NCBI RefSeq assembly: GCF_029633865.1
Contig: NC_079213.1
Location: 84,910,803-84,974,802 of the forward strand
DNA from: Lampris incognitus
Taxonomy: Eukaryota > Chordata > Actinopteri > Lampriformes > Lampridae
Reading direction: 5' to 3'
DNA length: 64,000 nucleotides
Below, one piece after another: positions 1 through 10,939 of the stretch. A program made the translations under genes and the position numbers. Each line of letters starts with the position of its first letter. The first letter of the stretch is position 1. The notes beneath the pieces were generated by a model, which saw only the letters and a list, made by a program, of their open reading frames with translations, searched no databases and was not told the DNA's origin.

Positions 1-606
1 ATTAGGGAGTTGGAGAAGTTTCCAGCGGTGAAAGGAAACCAACCAAGAAAGACAATTGATCTGATTCAAGCTGTGGAGAAGGCCCTGACCGATCTGACGG
101 ATCTCGGAAATACCGATGCCATAAAGAATCCGCTGGCAATGGAAACTATAGAGAGCAAACTACCTGACAGTGTGAAGATGGACTGGCTCAAATTCGAAAC
201 CAAAACCGAGAACGGTGTCACCGCTGATGGTCGCTTTAATGCTCTCTTAAAGTTCCTTAAGGAGCAAGAAGCGGTCTTCGAAAGGCTGGAGCAGTTAAGA
301 GTGTCAGAAGAGCCTGAGAAATCGAGCAAACAGGAAAGGAGGGCATTCACAAGGGCCACCGGAAGGAACTTGGCAAAAGAGGAGTGCAGCATGTGTGGAG
401 ATGAGAAACACAGAGGCAGGATCTTCTTCTGCAAGAAGTTCAAAGGGCTCAGCCTAGCCGAAAAGAAAGACGTCGTCGAAAGGAATGGAGCCTGCAGGAG
501 ATGCTTGGCATCCCATGGTGCGGATGGAGAATGTAGTAACAGGTTCCCCCGCAAGAAGAAGTGCTACCAGAAAAGAGACGGCTCAGACCACCACTACCTC
601 TTGTGA
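1..606 (+). pseudogene. BEL-1 gag, C-terminal part
   Basis: The frame is open from the window edge to 606 (about 200 residues). It holds the helical BEL gag region, then a cysteine/histidine cluster (CSMCGDEKHRG, then FFC, then ACRRCLASHGADGEC), the zinc-knuckle-like domain that binds RNA in this family. The protein would package element RNA into cytoplasmic particles. The frame ends at a stop at 606 and the protease follows in another frame about 150 bases later, so the gag-pol link is broken. The true start is outside the window. Confidence 0.75.
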
Positions 607-761
607 TCCGTGGAAGGAGGGCACAACAGTGATTAGAAAAAGAGGGGGGAAGGAGAGACACAAAGGCAGGAAGGCTCTCAAAAGAACAAGAGAAGGCCCT
701 AGCTGATGTCTCCCCTGAAGTAGCGGAAAGGGTAATAAGGGCATTTACCAACAAGACGACG

Positions 762-1043
762 GTGTCAATGAAAGCGAGCACAAAGGGTGATGGTCTCCTT
801 GAAGAAAGGGGTTTGACAGAGCATCCAGTGCTTATGATGATCATGGAGGTCACATCCAATGGAGGACAAACTATTGGGACCCTGATGGACCTTGCGTCTG
901 ATACCAATTACATAGCCCACCAAGTCGCCAACAGACTCCGACTCAAAGGAGAGAAGGTAATGCTGGTCGTACATGGAGTTGGTGGAATGAAAGTAAGAGT
1001 CCAGACAAAAAGTTACTTGCTCAATGTCAGAATGTGGACTTAA
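762..1043 (+). pseudogene. BEL-1 aspartic protease remnant
   Basis: This 93-codon frame has a retropepsin-like stretch, LMDLASDTNYI, followed by a beta-rich segment with VHGVGG. It resembles the DUF1758/A17 peptidase between gag and RT in BEL/Pao elements, which cleaves the polyprotein. Only part of the domain is in one frame and a stop ends it at 1043. The active-site Asp is present, but the neighbouring Thr/Ser-Gly of the usual D-T/S-G is not clear. Confidence 0.6.
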
Positions 1044-1099
1044 GAGAAGGAGTGGAGTCCCCACCAGATTGTCTGTTATGGACTGGACGAGATCGCACA

Positions 1100-1407
1100 A
1101 GCCGACCGTGTCTTTAGCCCGGCGCAGCTCAAGAAGTTCTTGCCGGAGGTCAAGACAGAAGAACGGTCCGGCCAGAGAATATCGAACTCTTAATCAGCCA
1201 CCGAGAGGGTAGGCTTGCTCCGCAGCGGATGAAGAGAGTGGGAGACCTGGTGTTGTGGGACGGCCCACTGGGCAAGACTGTGGGGGGAGCGCACTCTGAT
1301 CTGTTCGAAGAAGTGAAGGTGTTGCGGACACTAGGGGCTATGCCTCTCACCCAGCAGGACTGTGAGCTGGGGGCGTGGTTTACGTTCCCGGACTCGCCGG
1401 TGCAGGT
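1100..1407 (+). pseudogene. BEL-1 protease-RT linker, left of the nested Gypsy
   Basis: The reading around 1170-1407 shows the BEL signature LISHREGRLAPQR, then LVLWDGPLGKTVGGAHSDLFEE and ELGAWFTFPDSP, found between protease and RT of fish BEL elements. A one-base slip lies near 1165. The frame runs to base 1407, where the Gypsy 5' LTR begins, and resumes after the Gypsy 3' LTR at 5434 in the same phase, so the Gypsy inserted into an otherwise open BEL frame. Confidence 0.75.
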
Positions 1408-1493
1408 TGTTTCTGCGGCAGTTGGTTTTTGGAGTTGAGGAATAAACATCAAACTCGCCTTGGTCTCCTGTGTTTTTCCTCATTCCTGCCACA
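1408..1493 (+). repeat. Gypsy-1 5' LTR (86 bp)
   Basis: It begins TGTTTCTGCGGCAGTTGG and ends CCTGCCACA, and contains an AATAAA at about 1440. It is nearly the same as 5343-5428. It is much shorter than usual Gypsy LTRs of several hundred bases. Confidence 0.85.
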
Positions 1494-1494
1494 T

Positions 1495-1506
1495 TGGTGA
1501 CCCCGA
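1495..1506 (+). other. Gypsy-1 primer-binding site (tRNA-Trp)
   Basis: TGGTGACCCCGA lies two bases inside the 5' LTR and is complementary to the 3' end, with CCA, of animal tRNA-Trp. The match stops after 12 bases. Confidence 0.75.
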
Positions 1507-1513
1507 ATTGAAC

Positions 1514-2260
1514 ATGTTTGGAGCAGAAGAGGAGTGTGAATCCACTTCGGCCACGCCGCCCCAACTCTCACAGCCGGCCGTTCTCGCCGCGGCTGTGAAA
1601 CTCCCAGAGTTCTGGCAGAGCGACCCGGCCTCGTGGTTCCAGCATGTCGAGGCGCTGTTCCACCTGCGTGGAATCTCCGCGGACGACCTCAGATACTATT
1701 TGGTCGTCGCTGCGCTGGACCAGCAGTCCACACGCCGGGCCATGCAGCTGTTGCGCGCCCCTCCGCAACACGATAAATACGTCGCCCTCAAACATTTTCT
1801 GCTCCGGAGGTACAGCCTATCTACCGCAGAGAGGGCAGATAGAATCCTTTCCCTATCCGGTTTGGGCGACGGGACGGCTGTGGATCTCATGGACAATATG
1901 CTGTCGCTGCTAGGCTCGTACGAAGGTGGGTTCCTTTTCCCGCACGTTTTCCAGCGCCAGCTCCCGTCTCCTGTGCGCGCGGCTTTGGCTAACTCCCCGT
2001 GTCTGGCCGCTGGTGACTGCCGAGGTTTGGCTGAGGAGGCCGATCGGGTCCTGCTGGCTACCAGACGGTTCTCTGTGCAGAGTGTGGCATCGGAGCCTCT
2101 GCAGCCGACGTCGGAGGACGCGGACCCGGCAGTGGTGGCTGAAGTGACTGCCCGGAGATGCCTCTGTTTCTTCCACCAGCGGTTCGGCGGCAAAGCGAGG
2201 CGCTGCGTCCCTCCGTGCACGTTTGAGGCGGCGGGAAACTCCAGGGCCAGCGCTCAGTAG
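1514..2260 (+). CDS. gag: Gypsy-1 gag
   Basis: This intact 248-codon frame starts at the ATG at 1514, 20 bases after the 5' LTR. The N-terminal half ([17 protein letters not shown]) is a capsid-type domain as in CsRn1-like gags. Near the C-terminus [14 protein letters not shown] is the single variant zinc finger (C-x2-H-x8-C) typical of that clade. The product would form particles and bind element RNA. The pol frame overlaps its end in the -1 phase, so pol was probably made by -1 frameshifting. Confidence 0.75.
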   Translation: MFGAEEECESTSATPPQLSQPAVLAAAVKLPEFWQSDPASWFQHVEALFHLRGISADDLRYYLVVAALDQQSTRRAMQLLRAPPQHDKYVALKHFLLRRYSLSTAERADRILSLSGLGDGTAVDLMDNMLSLLGSYEGGFLFPHVFQRQLPSPVRAALANSPCLAAGDCRGLAEEADRVLLATRRFSVQSVASEPLQPTSEDADPAVVAEVTARRCLCFFHQRFGGKARRCVPPCTFEAAGNSRASAQ

Positions 2261-4140
2261 CAGCTGTGGGCGCTGGTGGACGTAGTGAGCTGCTCTTCAT
2301 TAAGGACACGATGTCAGGAAGACGGTTTCTGGTGGACTCAGGCTCGCAAAAGAGCCTACTCCCTCCTGCTAAGACAGACAGGTCGGCCGAAGGCGGCGGC
2401 CCACAGTTAAGTGCAGCTAACGGTTCGTCCATTGCGACGTTTGGCACAAGGTTGGTGACTGTTTGCTTCCACGGGCGCCATTTTGAGTGGGACTTTGTAG
2501 TGGCCGCCATTACGGTTCCTATTAACGGCGCGGATTTTCTGTGTGCTAATGGTCTGCTGGTTGATGTTGCAAACCGCCGTTTAATTGATGCTGTGTCTTT
2601 CGCCACTGTTCCGTGCGAGACAGGGAGAGCCGGGCCGTTAACACACGCTAACTTTTTAGCATTAGGGGATGTTTTTCATCGTTTGCTGGCGGGTTTTCCA
2701 TCGGTGACTACGCCTGCCTTTTCCACCACGGTTACTAAACACGGGGTAGAACATTTCATTCCCACTCTGGGATCGCCAGTTTTTGCGCGCGCGCGGCGCC
2801 TCGACGCGGTAAAATTGGCTATTGCTAAGGAGGAGTTCGCCATCATGGAGCGTCTGGGTATAGTGAGGCGTTCCAACAGCCCGTGGGCCTCGCCGCTTCA
2901 CATGGTGCCCAAGGCGGATGGGTCGTGGCGGCCTTGCGGCGATTTTCGCCGCCTGAACAACGTCACCGCCAATGACCGCTATCCCATCCCACACATACAG
3001 GACTTCTCCATACGCCTGGCAGGTACCACTATCTTCTCAAAGGTGGACCTGGTGCGCGGCTATCATCAGGTTCCCGTGCGCGCAGAGGACGTGCCCAAGA
3101 CCGCAGTGATCACCCCGTTTGGGCTTTTTGAGTTCTTGCGCATGCCTTTTGGCTTGAAGGGGGCAGCGCAAACCTTTCAGAGGCTGATGGACTCGGTGTT
3201 GCGTGACCTTGCTTTCGTGTTCGTTTATCTCGATGACATATTAGTGGCCAGTCCGTCAGCTGAAGAGCACCTGGCGCACCTGAAACAGGTTTTCCGTCGT
3301 CTGGACGAACACGGCCTGATAGTCAACCCGGCCAAGTGTCAGTTTGGACTGCCGGTGATTGACTTCTTGGGTTACCGCATTTCGCCGCAAGGCGCGGTCC
3401 CGTTGCCTTCTAAGGTGCAAGCGGTGGCGGAATTTCCCCGCCCAGTGTCTGTTAAGGCATTGCAGGAATTCTTGGGAATGGTGAATTTCTATAACCGTTT
3501 CCTCCCTCGCGCTGCCCACCTCCTTCAGCCACTTTACGAAGCCCTTCGGCTTAAGAAGGCTAACGACCCTGTCGACTGGACTCCCGAACAGGTCCAGGCC
3601 TTTGACGGAGCTAAGTGCCTCCTGGCTAACGCTGCCCTCCTCGCCCATCCCACACCCACGGCGTCCATAGCTTTAACAACCGATGCGTTTGACATAGCCG
3701 TGGGGGCTGTGGTTGAACAGCGTGTGGCGAATGCGTGGCAGCCACTCGCATTTTTTAGCCGCAAACTGCGGGATAGCGAGCGCAAGTACAGCGTTTTTGA
3801 CCGGGAGTTGCTGGCACTGCACCTTGCAACCCGGCATTTCCGCTTCCTGCTGGAGGGTCGCCCATTCACGGTTTATGTGGATCATAAGCCGCTGACTTTT
3901 GCCATGTCCAAGGTGACTGAGCCGTGGTCTGCTCGTCACCAGCGCCACCTAGCGGCGATCTCCGAGTTCACAACGGACATTCAGCATGTGGCCGGGAAGT
4001 CCAACCCTGTTGCTGATTGTCTGTCGCGTGTGCTTGTGTGTCCTGTGCACTCGGTGTGGATTTCTCCGTTATGGCTGCCGACCAGCCCAGCGACCCGGAC
4101 GTCCTTGCCCTTAGGTCAACGCGTACCGGTCTCAAGCTAG
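2251..4140 (+). pseudogene. pol: Gypsy-1 pol part 1: protease, reverse transcriptase, RNase H
   Basis: The long open frame overlaps the gag end in the -1 phase. Domains in order are protease ([13 protein letters not shown] near 2330), reverse transcriptase ([27 protein letters not shown] and the catalytic [11 protein letters not shown] near 3220-3250) and RNase H ([13 protein letters not shown] near 3675; VYVDHKPL near 3880). It makes cDNA in cytoplasmic particles. The frame shifts by one base around 4035, so the last 30 or so codons to 4140 are out of frame and integrase continues in another frame. Confidence 0.8.
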
Positions 4141-5285
4141 AGGACGCTGTGATGCAGGAAGGCAGTCCTGCCCTCCTCTGCGATGTCTCCACCGGCCGTC
4201 CCGGCCCCGTTGTTCCAGTGGCCTGGCGCCGTCGAGTTTTCGATTCGATTCACTCCCTCTCGCACCCTGGAGCGCGCTAAGGTCCACCAGCACACTAAAT
4301 CGCCCCTCGAACCGTTTCCGATTCCGGCCAGACGTTTTGACCACATGCATGTGGACCTGGTGGGCCCTCTACCTTCTTCACAGGGTTTTACGCACCTGCT
4401 CACGATGGTAGATTGGACCACCAGGTGGCCAGAGGCTGTCCCTCTATCCTCCACAACATCCTCGGATGTTGCACGCACTTTGCTTTCCTCCTGGGTCGCC
4501 CGTTTCGGCACTCCGTCAGATATCACCTCAGACAGGGGCCCCCAGTTCGTGTCAGAGCTCTGGTCGGCACTTGCGCGATCCTTGGGTGTGCAGGTGCACC
4601 GCACTACCGCGTATCACCCTCAGGCTAACGGGTTGTGTGAACGTTTTCACCGGTCGCTCAAGGCGGCGCTGCGCTCTCAGATGGTAACTGGGTGGATTGT
4701 TTACCTTGGGTTATGCTCGGGTTGCGTTCGGCTCCTAAGGAGGACCTCGACGCGTCACCCGCTGAGCTGGTGCTCGGTCAGCCGCTCCGCGTCCCTGGGG
4801 AATTTTTGCCTGGGAGTTCCGCTCCTTGACCCCGTCCGGCCGTTTATCCTTTTTTGTCCGACAGCACTCGGGTTCCAGGCCCCGTTCACCACTGTTTTCC
4901 GCGGTCATTCGTGCCTGCGGAGCTCATGTCGGCTCGTTTTGTTTTTGTACGGCATGATGCTCACCGCTCACCCCTCCAAGCCCCATACGATGGCCCATTT
5001 CGGGTTCTTGAGACGGGTCCTAAGGGTTTTGTGCTAGATATGGGTGGGCGTAGGGAGCGTGTCATGCTTGATAGGCTTAAACCAGCGCACAGGGTGGCAG
5101 GCGAAGTTGTGTTTCCGGCCCAGGTTCCCCGTCGGGGTCGTCCTCCTTCCAGGACCCCGGCAGTGTCTTCACGGGTTCAGCATTCTGCTTCTCAGCCGGC
5201 TTTGGACTGTGTTTCACCTGCTGTTTCGGCTGAGGGACGGCGCAGCCGTTATGGCAGGTTGCTTAAGCCTCCAGTGAGACACTAA
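4041..5285 (+). pseudogene. Gypsy-1 integrase, broken
   Basis: The integrase is spread over three frames. The zinc-binding part is cut: HSLSHPGA (to about 4275) joins directly to a later part (AKVHQHTK), so most of the HHCC finger is deleted. The catalytic core is visible, with D in HMHVDLVGPLP (about 4350), D in SDRGPQFVSE (about 4530) and E in NGLCERFH (about 4640). A further frameshift near 4685 moves the C-terminal domain to the frame ending at 5285 (YGRLLKPPVRH). It would have inserted cDNA into chromosomes but is inactive here. Confidence 0.75.
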
Positions 5286-5342
5286 TTTTCTTTCCAGGAG
5301 TCCCTTCTGGGTGTTCGGGGGGGGGGGGGGGCTGTGCAGGGT

Positions 5343-5428
5343 TGTTCCTGCGGCAGTTAGTTTTTGGAGTTGAGGAATAAACATCAAACTCGCCTTGGTC
5401 ACCTGTGTTTTTCCTCATTCCTGCCATA
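5343..5428 (+). repeat. Gypsy-1 3' LTR (86 bp)
   Basis: It matches 1408-1493 with a handful of differences, including the last CA changed to TA. Before it lies a G-run (about 5317-5331), the likely polypurine tract region. Confidence 0.85.
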
Positions 5429-6196
5429 AAGGTATCCATTCACAACTCAAAGACACATTTTGCACGCTCAATGAGAGCAAAAGTGATCAAGGTCGAAGAG
5501 ATTTCCAGAGAGCCAAATAGCTCCAGAGAGGAATCGCTGGGCGTGGAGCAAGAGAGTGGTGAGGAGATCAGGAACACGGCCACAACCAGCAAGGAAGTTC
5601 TTGAGTGGTGGAAATGGGACAGTATCGGAGCTGCCTGTGAGCCGAAGTGTGGAGGATGTCGGTGCGGGAAATGCCAGCTAGGGGGGAAGGAAATGACTCT
5701 AGCTGAAGAGGAGGAACTAGAAAAGATCAAGGAAGGCCTGACCTATGTGGCTACTAACGACCACAGTGACTCGCCGCACTGGAACGCGGGATACCCCTGG
5801 ACTGAAGACCTGGCTTCACTTCCAAATAACAGGAAAGTGGTGGAGGCGACATTCTTGAGAACCGAAAAGCGCCTCATGAAGGACCCATTGTGGAGAGCTG
5901 CTTACGCAGCCCAAGTACACGAGATGGTGGAAAGAGGAGTAGCCATCGAGTTAAAGAAGCACACGATCAACAGTTGGAGAGGGCCAGTTTGGTACGTAAG
6001 TCACCTAATCGCACCGAACCCTCACTCTGTCACCACGCCAGTGCGGCTCCTCTGGAACAGTAGCCAAGAGTTCAAAGGGATGAGCATGAACAACATCCTG
6101 CTGAAGGGTCCGGATATGGTAAACCCAATCCGGGCGGTTCTGCTCAGGTTCAGAACAGGAGAGCATGCGGCCATAGGAGACATCAAGAAGATCTGA
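5429..6196 (+). pseudogene. BEL-1 reverse transcriptase, N-terminal part
   Basis: After the nested Gypsy the BEL frame resumes with SIHNSKTHFARSM, then a Cys-rich CEPKCGGCRCGKCQLGG, LPNNRKVVEATF and GPVWYVSHL...RLLWNSSQEFKG and LLKGPDMVNP, all BEL/Pao RT landmarks. The sequence ends abruptly after LLRFRTGEHAAIGDI, just before the catalytic motifs, and continues with a region that lies far downstream in intact elements. RT core and RNase H are therefore deleted. Confidence 0.8.
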
Positions 6197-7020
6197 ACGT
6201 CACCGACCTTATCACCCGAGGAGGTCCTCCAGAAGACCTGGGTGAGGGCTCCATTTGGCAAAAGGGTCCTGAGTTCCTAGTGAGGCCGGTAGAAGAATGG
6301 CTCATGAAGTCCGCGGCGGAGGTGGCGGCCAGCGCCAGAGAGGCTGTGAGTAAGCTCCAGCGGAGGGCATTCACAGCGGCTTTCACTCGAGCCCAGTGGA
6401 AGAAGATGGCAAGTCCTGTCCAGGGGCCTCTGGATGGGGCTGACGAGGTTCCTGTGCACACGGTGAAGGAGGAAGAGTGGACCTCCGCTGAGATTGAAGG
6501 CAAGGAGAGGCTCTGGGGCGCGGCCATCGTTGATCTGGTTGAGCCTGAAAAGTTCAGTAGCTTGGCCAAGCTCTGTGGGGTGATCGGTTGGGTTCGCCGA
6601 GCTGTTAAGAGACAAATGATTCGCGGGAGAGCCATGGAGAGAGCAGAGTGGGAGGCTAAGCACTCGAGAGAGAAGGTGGGCAAGCCAGTTCTCGACGTGG
6701 GGGAGGTCAGAGCTGCCTTTTGGGACCTATGCTTGGCAGCCCAAGAGGGGGTAGCTTTCCCTGAGTCTACATTGAACAGGCTTGTAGTCGTCAGAGAAGA
6801 GACGTCAGGACTACTGTTGTGCTATGGAAGGGTCCAGGCCACGGGAGAGACAGGAGTGCCGCTGGTTCCATATGGAGCATGGATAAGCACCCTGCTGGCA
6901 GCGAGTGACCCTGTGATGCTGGCAGTGCCTCTTCGGGGGGACCTGGCTCCTGGGTCGTTAAAGACTTAAAGAAGAAATGGAAGAGTTGACCGAAGAAACA
7001 CCACCAAAGAGAAAGCGGTG
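6197..7020 (+). pseudogene. BEL-1 post-RNase H region and integrase C-terminal remnant
   Basis: Right after the deletion the frame reads NVTDLITRGGPPEDLGEGSIW, a landmark of the BEL linker between RNase H and integrase. A helical linker follows up to GVPLVPYGAWISTLLA near 6900. It then joins VMLAVPLRGDLAPGS, the extreme C-terminal end of the integrase region, so the catalytic integrase is missing. A stop at 6967 and frame slips follow. The region has no transposase activity. Confidence 0.7.
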
Positions 7021-7071
7021 ATTATTAGTGTGGTCTCCTTAGGTCTAGAGTCCAGGAGACCAAGTGGGAGG

Positions 7072-7848
7072 TGTGTTACTATCTATGGAGTGGTGGGGTT
7101 TGAGTTGTGTTTAGTCACAGATGTTAGTTTAGTTTAAGTACAAACTTGTGAAAGTTATTTCGTTTACATGTAGTTAAATTGTAACATTGTTTGAATTGTT
7201 AGTTACATAAGTGAATCTGAGGATTGATAATAATAATGATATTTATTTCAGTTCCGATTGTATGTGATTTCTGTGTGCTTGATAAGGACTTTTATTGCGA
7301 AATTCTATTGGTGAGAAATGCGTGCATCAGGGGTCTCAGTTAGGGAGCTGCTGTGATTGGCTGATTTTCGCTCTGGGGGTGACGTCAAGACAGTTAATAC
7401 AGTTTCAGAGCAGGGATTCTTTAGTATGACTGGACGAGGGCGGACTGGTGAGTGATTGCGAGAGTGAGTGAGTTATATTGTGTGTTAGCTTTGAGTTGAG
7501 GGTTACTTGAATGATGTATGTTTGTATTTTGTGTGTTTTCTTTTTCAAGGTTCGTAACCTGTTGGTTAAAAATAAAGAAATTTTCGACCATTGAGTGATG
7601 TCCTGTTCATCCTCGCCTCAGCTGCGGGGCTTATTTGATAGTTAGCAGCACATTTACTGTATAGTTACTGCATTAATGGTAAAAAAAATGATAAAATTTC
7701 CTCACAAACACAAAGCTCACCTAATAAAGAAAGGGCAAAGTATCAAACAAAAGTGTAAAGTGTCCTTCTGTTTAAAGTAGCAAAATAACCAAATTCACAT
7801 ATATCCTTTTGTCCCTTGGTTTTATACTTAAATGGCCCTGCTTCCTCA
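7072..7848 (+). repeat. BEL-1 3' LTR (777 bp)
   Basis: The block starts TGTGTTACTATC after a purine-rich tract (GTGGGAGG) and ends GCTTCCTCA. Its borders are defined by a second, nearly identical copy at 8909-9686, where similarity starts and stops at the same TG...CA ends. An AATAAA sits near 7571. Confidence 0.75.
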
Positions 7849-8908
7849 TGCATAGATATCTTTACATACTTGTACTCGTGTGAGTTTGAGTTTATAGAAA
7901 GGTTAAGGGGGAGGAGGCGCAGGAAGGAGTGTGTCTTTGCTTGTATGTGTGTGTTTTGAAAGAGAGAAGGCATTTCCTCCCACTGAAGACAAACTTGAAT
8001 CAGCCACCCCTTTGTTTGCTGCACTAGTCCCCTTTGACTGTTACAAATAAAGGATCACCGCATGTTTTGTATTATATTTGCTAATATGGGCTCCAGCCCA
8101 GAAGCAAACACTACACAATGTACAATGTATTGAGAAGACACAGTATGTGCCATAATAGCTACGCAAATAGAGTGATTGGTTCCTGGTTTGATCCTGGTTC
8201 CTTGTGTTAAAGTGTCCTGAAGCAAGACCTTAACTGCCCTTTAACTTGGATGGCAGCCTCTGCTGTGTGAATGTAATACATTAACTAAACTAGTGAAGTC
8301 CATTGAGTGCTCTGTGGAGTAGGAAAGCACTACATAAACGCAGTCCCACTGCAGTCCTCTATGACAAACATATAGCATATGCAAAAGAATAAGATGTCAT
8401 GTGGGCCCACTTTTCTAGTTGGCCTACATGCAATGGTACCCTGTAGCTGTACTCTGTAAACTGCATATCCAGTAGTCCAAAGGGAAACTTGAATGTATAT
8501 GTAGCACCTCTGCTCCCAATTGACTGGAGATACTACATTTCAAAGCCAGGTTCTGAAGTAGTAAGGTTAGAAAGGCTAATTAGAAGACTGCATGAGATTG
8601 AACACTTGGCAACTTTATTTCACAATTATTACAGTTTACCTTACATCAGTCCATTATCCAAATCGCTTATCCTGCTCTCAGAGTCACAGGGATGCTGGAG
8701 TCTATTCCAGCAGTGAATGGGCAGGAGGTGGGGAGACACCCTGGACGGGCCGCCAGGCCATCACAGGGCCACAACTATAGGGGAGACTGCAGCTTCTTGT
8801 CACATGGGTAAGTTGTCACATCGTTAATATTTTCACCATCAGAGGATGCCACATAAAAGTCGAATACTAGTTTTGTGCATCTACTTGGTCTGAAGTCATA
8901 TTCTTTAC
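7849..8908. other. Unassigned stretch between two BEL LTR copies
   Basis: No coding signal is seen. It contains a minus-strand 3' tail of the GCGGCA-type SINE/LINE family at about 8640-8772 (listed separately). The rest is unremarkable AT-rich sequence. Confidence 0.6.
8640..8772 (-). repeat. Fish SINE 3' tail fragment, reverse orientation
   Basis: On the minus strand it reads CCAGGGTGTCTCCCC, then GGATAAGCGATTTGGATAATGG. The same tail ends the complete SINE at 32641-32990 and recurs at 10741-10878. Only the tail is present. Confidence 0.7.
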
Positions 8909-9686
8909 TGTGTTACTTTCTATGGGGTGGTGGGGTTTGAGTTGTGTTTAGTCAGAGATTTTAGTTTAGTTTAAGTACAAACTTGTGAAAGTTATTTCGT
9001 TTACATGTAGTTAAATTGTAACATTGTTTGAATTGTTAGTTACATAAGTGAATCTGAGGATTGATAATAATAATGATATTTATTTCAGTTCCGATTGTAT
9101 GTGATTTCTGTGTGCTTGATAAGGACTTTTATTGCGAAATTCTATTGGTGAGAAATGCGTGCATCAGGGGTCTCAGTTAGGGAGCTGCTGTGATTGGCTG
9201 ATTTTCGCTCTGGGGGTGACGTCAAGACAGTTAATACAGTTTCAGAGCAGGGATTCTTTAGTATGACTGGACGAGGGCGGACTGGTGAGTGATTGCGAGA
9301 GTGAGTGAGTTATATTGTGTGTTAGCTTTGAGTTGAGGGTTACTTGAATGATGTATGTTTGTATTTTGTGTGTTTTCTTTTTCAAGGTTCGTAACCTGTT
9401 GGTTAAAAATAAAGAAATTTTCGACCATTGAGTGATGTCCTGTTCATCCTCGCCTCAGCTGCGGGGCTTATTTGATAGTTAGCAGCACATTTACTGTATA
9501 GTTACTGCATTAATGGTAAAAAAAAATGATAAAATTTCCTCACAAACACAAAGCTCACCTAATAAAGAAAGGGCAAAGTATCAAACAAAAGTGTAAAGTG
9601 TCCTTCTGTTTAAAGTAGCAAAATAACCAAATTCACATATATCCTTTTGTCCCTTGGTTTTATATTTAAATGGCCCTGCTTCCTCA
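8909..9686 (+). repeat. Second BEL-1 LTR (probable solo LTR)
   Basis: Nearly identical to 7072-7848 over its whole length (a few substitutions and an A-run length change). No BEL internal sequence follows. I see no clear 5-bp TSD (CTTTAC before, ATGTT after), so a recombination or duplication origin is possible. Confidence 0.7.
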
Positions 9687-10073
9687 ATGTTTAAAGAGTA
9701 TTCTTTTGTTGGAAAAAAATAGTTTCAATTTTCCTTTTACTGATACTTATCTGATCTGATACTGGTCATTTATCTATCCAGGTAGAAAACAGAAGTATGC
9801 ATGTGTTATCTGAAATCCTGAGGATGATCAAATCAGTTGCTCCCAAGAAAGGAATCCAAACCAATTGGCCAAACTGGTTCCAACCATTCCCTGCTTGAAG
9901 TTTCTCAATGGGCAGGCTCAACATCAAGCTCATGCATGGCTTGAAACCAAACTAATTCCAGGTTCAAACGAAAAACCAATCAGCACATATAATACAGAAA
10001 ATATTAGTTAAATGTTTGCTTTCTTATATCTTAACATGAGACCTAATTAATTCCTATTTCTTATTTAACACAG
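9687..10073. other. No recognisable feature
   Basis: AT-rich sequence with no coding or repeat signal that I can name. Confidence 0.5.
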
Positions 10074-10562
10074 TAGGAAGGCAAAGGCAAAGGTGTATGG
10101 TGAGTTGTAAGACAGGTTACAAGATGGTTGTGAGACCAGCTATGTTATATGGTTTGGAGACAGTGGCACTGACGAAAAGACAGGAGGCGGAGCTGGAGGT
10201 GGCAGAATTGAAGATGCTAAGATTTTCACTGAGAGTAACGAAGAAGGACAGGATTAGGAATGATTATATTAGAGGGACTGCTCAAGTTGGACGGTTTGGA
10301 CACAAAGCAAGAGAGACAAGATTGAGATGGCTTGGACATGTGTGGAGGAGAGATGCTGGGTATATTGGGAGAAGGATACTGAATATGGAGCTGCCAGGAA
10401 AGAGGAAAAGAGGAAGGCCAAAGAGGAGGTTTATGGATGTGGTGAGGGAAGACATGCAGGTGGCTGGTGTGACAGAGGAAGATGCAGAAGACAGGAAGAA
10501 ATGGAAATGGATGATCCGCTATGGCGACCCCTAATGGGAGCAGCCGAAAGTAGTAGTAGTAG
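10074..10562 (+). pseudogene. RTE-type LINE, 5'-truncated ORF2 C-terminus and 3' end
   Basis: The frame 10097-10534 codes the C-terminal end of an RTE-clade ORF2: VRPAMLYGLETVALTKRQE, GHVWRRDAGYIGRR, GKRKRGRPKRRFMDVVRED and the terminal RYGDP before a stop. Immediately after the stop comes GGGAGCAGCC and a short TAGTAGTAG run. RTE elements end in such short tandem repeats. The copy is 5'-truncated, as usual for target-primed insertion; RT and endonuclease domains are absent. Confidence 0.85.
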
Positions 10563-10740
10563 ATTCTCCACTGTGCATCACCCATAATGCGCTCTGATTT
10601 CTTTTGTTGATTTTAACCCTTTGATAACCCAACATCTCACATGGGTTACACCCCCCCCCCCTTGAATCCACATGAGTCCCTTCATGTGCTACAATGTCTA
10701 GACTCAAACACACTTGACTGGGTGGCTTTCTTAGTCACTG

Positions 10741-10878
10741 ATAGAATCCTGTGATGGCCTGGCGGCCTGTCCAGGGTGTCTCCCTGCCTGCCGCCAAATG
10801 ACTGCTGGGATAGGCTCCAGCATCTCCGTGACCCTGAGAGCAGGATAAGCAGTTTGGATAATGGATGGATGGATGGGT
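10741..10878 (+). repeat. Fish SINE/LINE 3' tail fragment
   Basis: TGTGATGGCCTGGCGGCC to GGATAAGCAGTTTGGATAAT, then ATGGATGGATGGATGG. This is the same tail as in the full SINE at 32641-32990, without its tRNA-like head. Confidence 0.75.
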
Positions 10879-10939
10879 GATAGAAACGCGGGCCTGACTG
10901 AAACTCTCCAAGAGACTCTGTGCAAAGGACATTAAGGGC

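Larger units (their letters stand above)
1408..5428 (+). mobile_element. Gypsy-1: short-LTR, CsRn1-like Ty3/Gypsy retrotransposon nested in BEL-1
   Basis: Two 86-bp LTRs (1408-1493 and 5343-5428) enclose gag, protease, RT, RNase H and integrase. The flanks are CAGGT at 1403-1407 and AAGGT at 5429-5433, a 5-bp TSD with one mismatch. The primer site TGGTGACCCCGA fits the 3' end of tRNA-Trp, as known for the CsRn1 clade. The gag zinc finger is also of that kind. Several frameshifts and an integrase deletion make the copy defective. The clade assignment is by motifs only. Confidence 0.85.
1..7848 (+). mobile_element. BEL/Pao LTR retrotransposon BEL-1, defective, 5' end outside window
   Basis: In order along the plus strand are a gag C-terminal part, a retropepsin-like stretch, the start of the reverse transcriptase, a region downstream of RNase H, a short integrase C-terminal remnant and a 3' LTR. 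The order is that of BEL/Pao elements. A complete short Gypsy element (1408-5428) is inserted in the reverse transcriptase. Two internal deletions remove the RT catalytic core with RNase H (near 6196) and the integrase core (near 6900), so the copy cannot move by itself. The 5' LTR and gag start lie before base 1. Confidence 0.85.

Noticed and set aside
8901..9691. TSD around the second BEL LTR
   Set aside because: The flanks do not match at 4-6 bases with any plausible end, so I claim none.
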